A stretch of DNA of 64,000 bases. It comes from Leishmania infantum JPCM5. Lineage: Eukaryota; Euglenozoa; Kinetoplastea; Trypanosomatida; Trypanosomatidae. Positions 62,139 to 64,000 of this stretch are shown piece after piece. How positions within the stretch are numbered: the stretch's first letter is position 1; each line of letters opens with the position of its first letter. Under the pieces are notes generated by a model that made no database searches, was not told the DNA's origin, and saw only the letters and a program-made list of their open reading frames with translations. A program made the position numbers and the translations under genes. The DNA lies in NCBI RefSeq assembly GCF_000002875.2, contig NC_009414.2, positions 1,256,155 to 1,320,154 of the forward strand. Reading direction: 5' to 3'.

Positions 62139-63251
62139 ATGGAGGGGTCGAAAAAGTACGAGGAGGCCTCCCTGCGGGGCATCACGCGCCATCACGTGTG
62201 GAAGAGCAGAACCAGCGATCTCACCGTAATCAACCTCCGAGACCCGACTGAGCTGCTGGGGATTCAGGACCCGCTGGCGGTAGCCGCGGTAGCTGAAACG
62301 AGGCAGGCAACAGCCGCCTCCCCGCCGCCGCCGCTGCGGCCGCCACTGGCGCGACCGGTGACCGGGAAGCAGGAGAGCCTCAATGCCCTTTTGGCGAAAC
62401 TGCAACTGTGCCGACCGGCGCAAGAGCCTTCGTCGCATCCGTCAGCAGCTGCCAAGCCGCTGCCGCAGTCGTCGGCCAACGCCGCGCCTCCCGCTGCGCC
62501 CAGTGCGGCAGCGCCTTCAGCGCTGCATCCGACGGCCCGCGTCACCTCGACGGCAGCCGCGGCGTCTCCTGCCATTGTGATGCCGGAGGTGAGCGACCCC
62601 TCGTTTCCTGACCCGAAGGAGTCGTCATCCGGGCCGTCTGGCCAGTTTGAGTTTATCACAGGCACAAACATTCCTGGTCAAGGAGTTGTGAAGAAGACCG
62701 AGGCCGTTGATGAGTCATCCAGCATGGCCCTCTTCCACGACCCGCTCTGGGGAGGTTCTCTGGACGCGTTTGCGTTGCCGCCAACCTCGAAGCCATCCCC
62801 TAAGCCCCAGCTTCGCGCCTCTCTGTCGGAGCTGTACGCTAGCGCTGCCTCCAACAACACCAGCGCGTTCGCATCTCCGCCGGCGCCGGCGTCACAGCCT
62901 CAGAAAGTGGCCTCTCCTCCCGTCGCCACGGTGACGGCGAGCGCAGTGCCTACTGCGATGGCGTCTTCGACGATGCCGATGATGAGCGGGATCGTCCAGC
63001 CGCCCACTCCGCCGCAACTGAACACGCCTTTTCCAATGTACACGGTGCCCATTCAGTACATGGCTCAGCAACCGCAGTTTCCAGCCGGGATGGTGTACAA
63101 CGCACCGAACTTCTTTCCCTACGGTGCGGCTCCGATGATGATGGCGCAACCGCAGCACATTCCGCAGGGTTATGCGATTCCCGCCGCCGCCATGATGAGA
63201 CCCGGTACAAATGTTAAGGCGATGCCATTTGTTCCAGGAAACACAATGTGA
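62139..63251 (+). CDS. Pro/Ala/Ser-rich hypothetical protein
   Basis: The product has 370 residues from the ATG at 62139. Only the first ~45 residues look ordered (KYEEASLRGITRHHVWKSR to LRDPTELLG). The rest is largely disordered and rich in Pro, Ala, Ser and Thr. A possible short motif block lies at about residues 167-189 (GQFEFITGTNIPGQGV). The C-terminal third is Met/Gln/Pro-rich. I do not recognise a family. The N-terminal YEEASLR is close to, but does not satisfy, the eIF4E-binding consensus Tyr-x4-Leu-hydrophobic, so a translation role is only a thought. Alternative starts upstream exist as GTG only. Confidence 0.75.
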   Translation: MEGSKKYEEASLRGITRHHVWKSRTSDLTVINLRDPTELLGIQDPLAVAAVAETRQATAASPPPPLRPPLARPVTGKQESLNALLAKLQLCRPAQEPSSHPSAAAKPLPQSSANAAPPAAPSAAAPSALHPTARVTSTAAAASPAIVMPEVSDPSFPDPKESSSGPSGQFEFITGTNIPGQGVVKKTEAVDESSSMALFHDPLWGGSLDAFALPPTSKPSPKPQLRASLSELYASAASNNTSAFASPPAPASQPQKVASPPVATVTASAVPTAMASSTMPMMSGIVQPPTPPQLNTPFPMYTVPIQYMAQQPQFPAGMVYNAPNFFPYGAAPMMMAQPQHIPQGYAIPAAAMMRPGTNVKAMPFVPGNTM

Positions 63252-63917
63252 GAGCGGCGACGGCGGCCGTGTCTCACGGACGCCTATCAACATACCCACA
63301 TACTTCTTAGCGAACTCCGGCGAGGGCCGTCAGCGGCGCGCGGTTCGGTCACACGTACACTGCACATGGAGTCAGAACGGGTCCGATGCGACACCTGTCG
63401 CTTTCCTCGTGTTAACCCGTGCTCTCTCTCCCTTGTTGTGTGCTTTTGTCGTTTCTGTTTTCTCGCTTGAGCTTTTCTCCTCTTCTTCGCTTCTGTTCTT
63501 GTGTGTTCTCGGACCAATCTTCATTTTTTCTCTTTTTCTGCACATAACTATTGTTTCGTTTGTTTTTGTCCTCCCTTTGCCTTCTCCCTTCGCATCGCCG
63601 CTTCACCAACACGAATGCCGGCCTGGCAATGCCTCGCCGAGGCCACCGCTTCCGCTGCAGCTGACGGGCTTCAGCTCAGTCCCACCCCGCTGGCGCGCAC
63701 ATGCCACTTTCGCGGCGCCGGAATATGGTGAGCAGCAAGCAGGTAAGCGACGACGACTTTTTGGTGTTGGTGTGCCATGGACGACAATGACATCCACTTT
63801 TTATCTCACCGTTCTTGTTTACAAGTTCCCCTCTTTTTTCTTTCTTTGCTGTACGATACTCAACCCCGCCTGCACCTCTTCCTCTCCCTTCCAAGGACGA
63901 CAACATTGGAGACGCGC
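63252..63917 (+). other. Intergenic region at window end
   Basis: No supported gene. T-rich DNA (63440-63600) then CT-rich DNA. A pyrimidine tract (about 63871-63892) ends in CCAAG with the AG at 63894-63895, a candidate spliced-leader acceptor for the next gene. Confidence 0.6.
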
Positions 63918-64000
63918 ATGAGTGCAACAAAGGACTTTACGCCCCCTTCTTTCCTCTTAAACGAACAACTGTGCAATGATACGTCGTGCGTGCGCGTGTT
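63918..64000 (+). CDS. Start of next gene (partial, truncated by window end)
   Basis: An ATG at 63918 opens a frame that continues to the window edge (27 codons, starting MSATKDFTPP). It lies 22 nt after a good acceptor (AG at 63894-63895). The product cannot be identified from so little sequence, and a start further downstream remains possible. Confidence 0.5.
   Translation, partial: MSATKDFTPPSFLLNEQLCNDTSCVRV

Overview
The window is a stretch of a Leishmania chromosome. Every recognisable gene lies on the + strand, no introns are evident, coding regions are GC-rich, and intergenic regions are long and rich in pyrimidine, GT and CA tracts. Short spliced-leader acceptors (pyrimidine tract followed by AG) lie just upstream of many ATGs. 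Degenerate ingi/L1Tc-related short retroposons of the SIDER type are present. The gene set (MKT1 next to DNA ligase I, a tandem pair of S-adenosylmethionine synthetase genes, a CYP710C-type P450, RPS14, ATP synthase delta) fits the chromosome 30 region of Leishmania, which is syntenic with T. brucei chromosome 6. Species was not determined. The whole window looks like part of one polycistronic transcription unit; I saw no strand switch, tRNA or rRNA.

Layout. 0-5.8 kb: 3' part of a TCP11-domain gene, then MKT1. 5.8-11.2 kb: a very long gene-free, GT-rich intergenic stretch. 11.2-20.4 kb: DNA ligase I, a possible small myristoylated protein, a TTC5-like TPR protein, a Yippee-like zinc protein and a CK1-family kinase with a DVG motif. 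20.4-26.4 kb: gene-free, including a GC-rich block (about 21.9-24.7 kb) that resembles decayed coding sequence. 26.4-39.1 kb: a hypothetical gene, then a perfect-looking tandem duplication of about 5.12 kb. Each unit carries a PWWP-like/SP-RING SUMO ligase gene and a METK gene, and the units are bounded by SIDER copies A, B and C. Copy B looks like a recombinant of A and C. 39.8-46.1 kb: a rhodanese-fold protein without the catalytic cysteine, a GGQ release-factor-like protein and CYP710C. 48.1-57.8 kb: Mago nashi, a CCCH zinc-finger protein, an SRPK kinase, ribosomal protein uS11 and mitochondrial F1 delta. 58.7-59.5 kb: SIDER E, inverted relative to SIDER D at 40.8-41.6 kb. 60.1-64 kb: a CDK5RAP3/C53 homologue with an IDWG motif, a Pro/Ala-rich hypothetical protein and the first codons of another gene.

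How the genes relate. As usual in trypanosomatids, neighbours are co-transcribed but need not be functionally linked. Several act on RNA or translation (MKT1, Mago, CCCH protein, SRPK, GGQ protein, uS11, TTC5-like). METK and CYP710C may be connected biochemically, because AdoMet feeds sterol C-24 methylation and CYP710 then acts at C-22. The repeats (a direct 5.12 kb duplication and an inverted SIDER pair about 17 kb apart) are arranged in the ways that can drive gene amplification in Leishmania.
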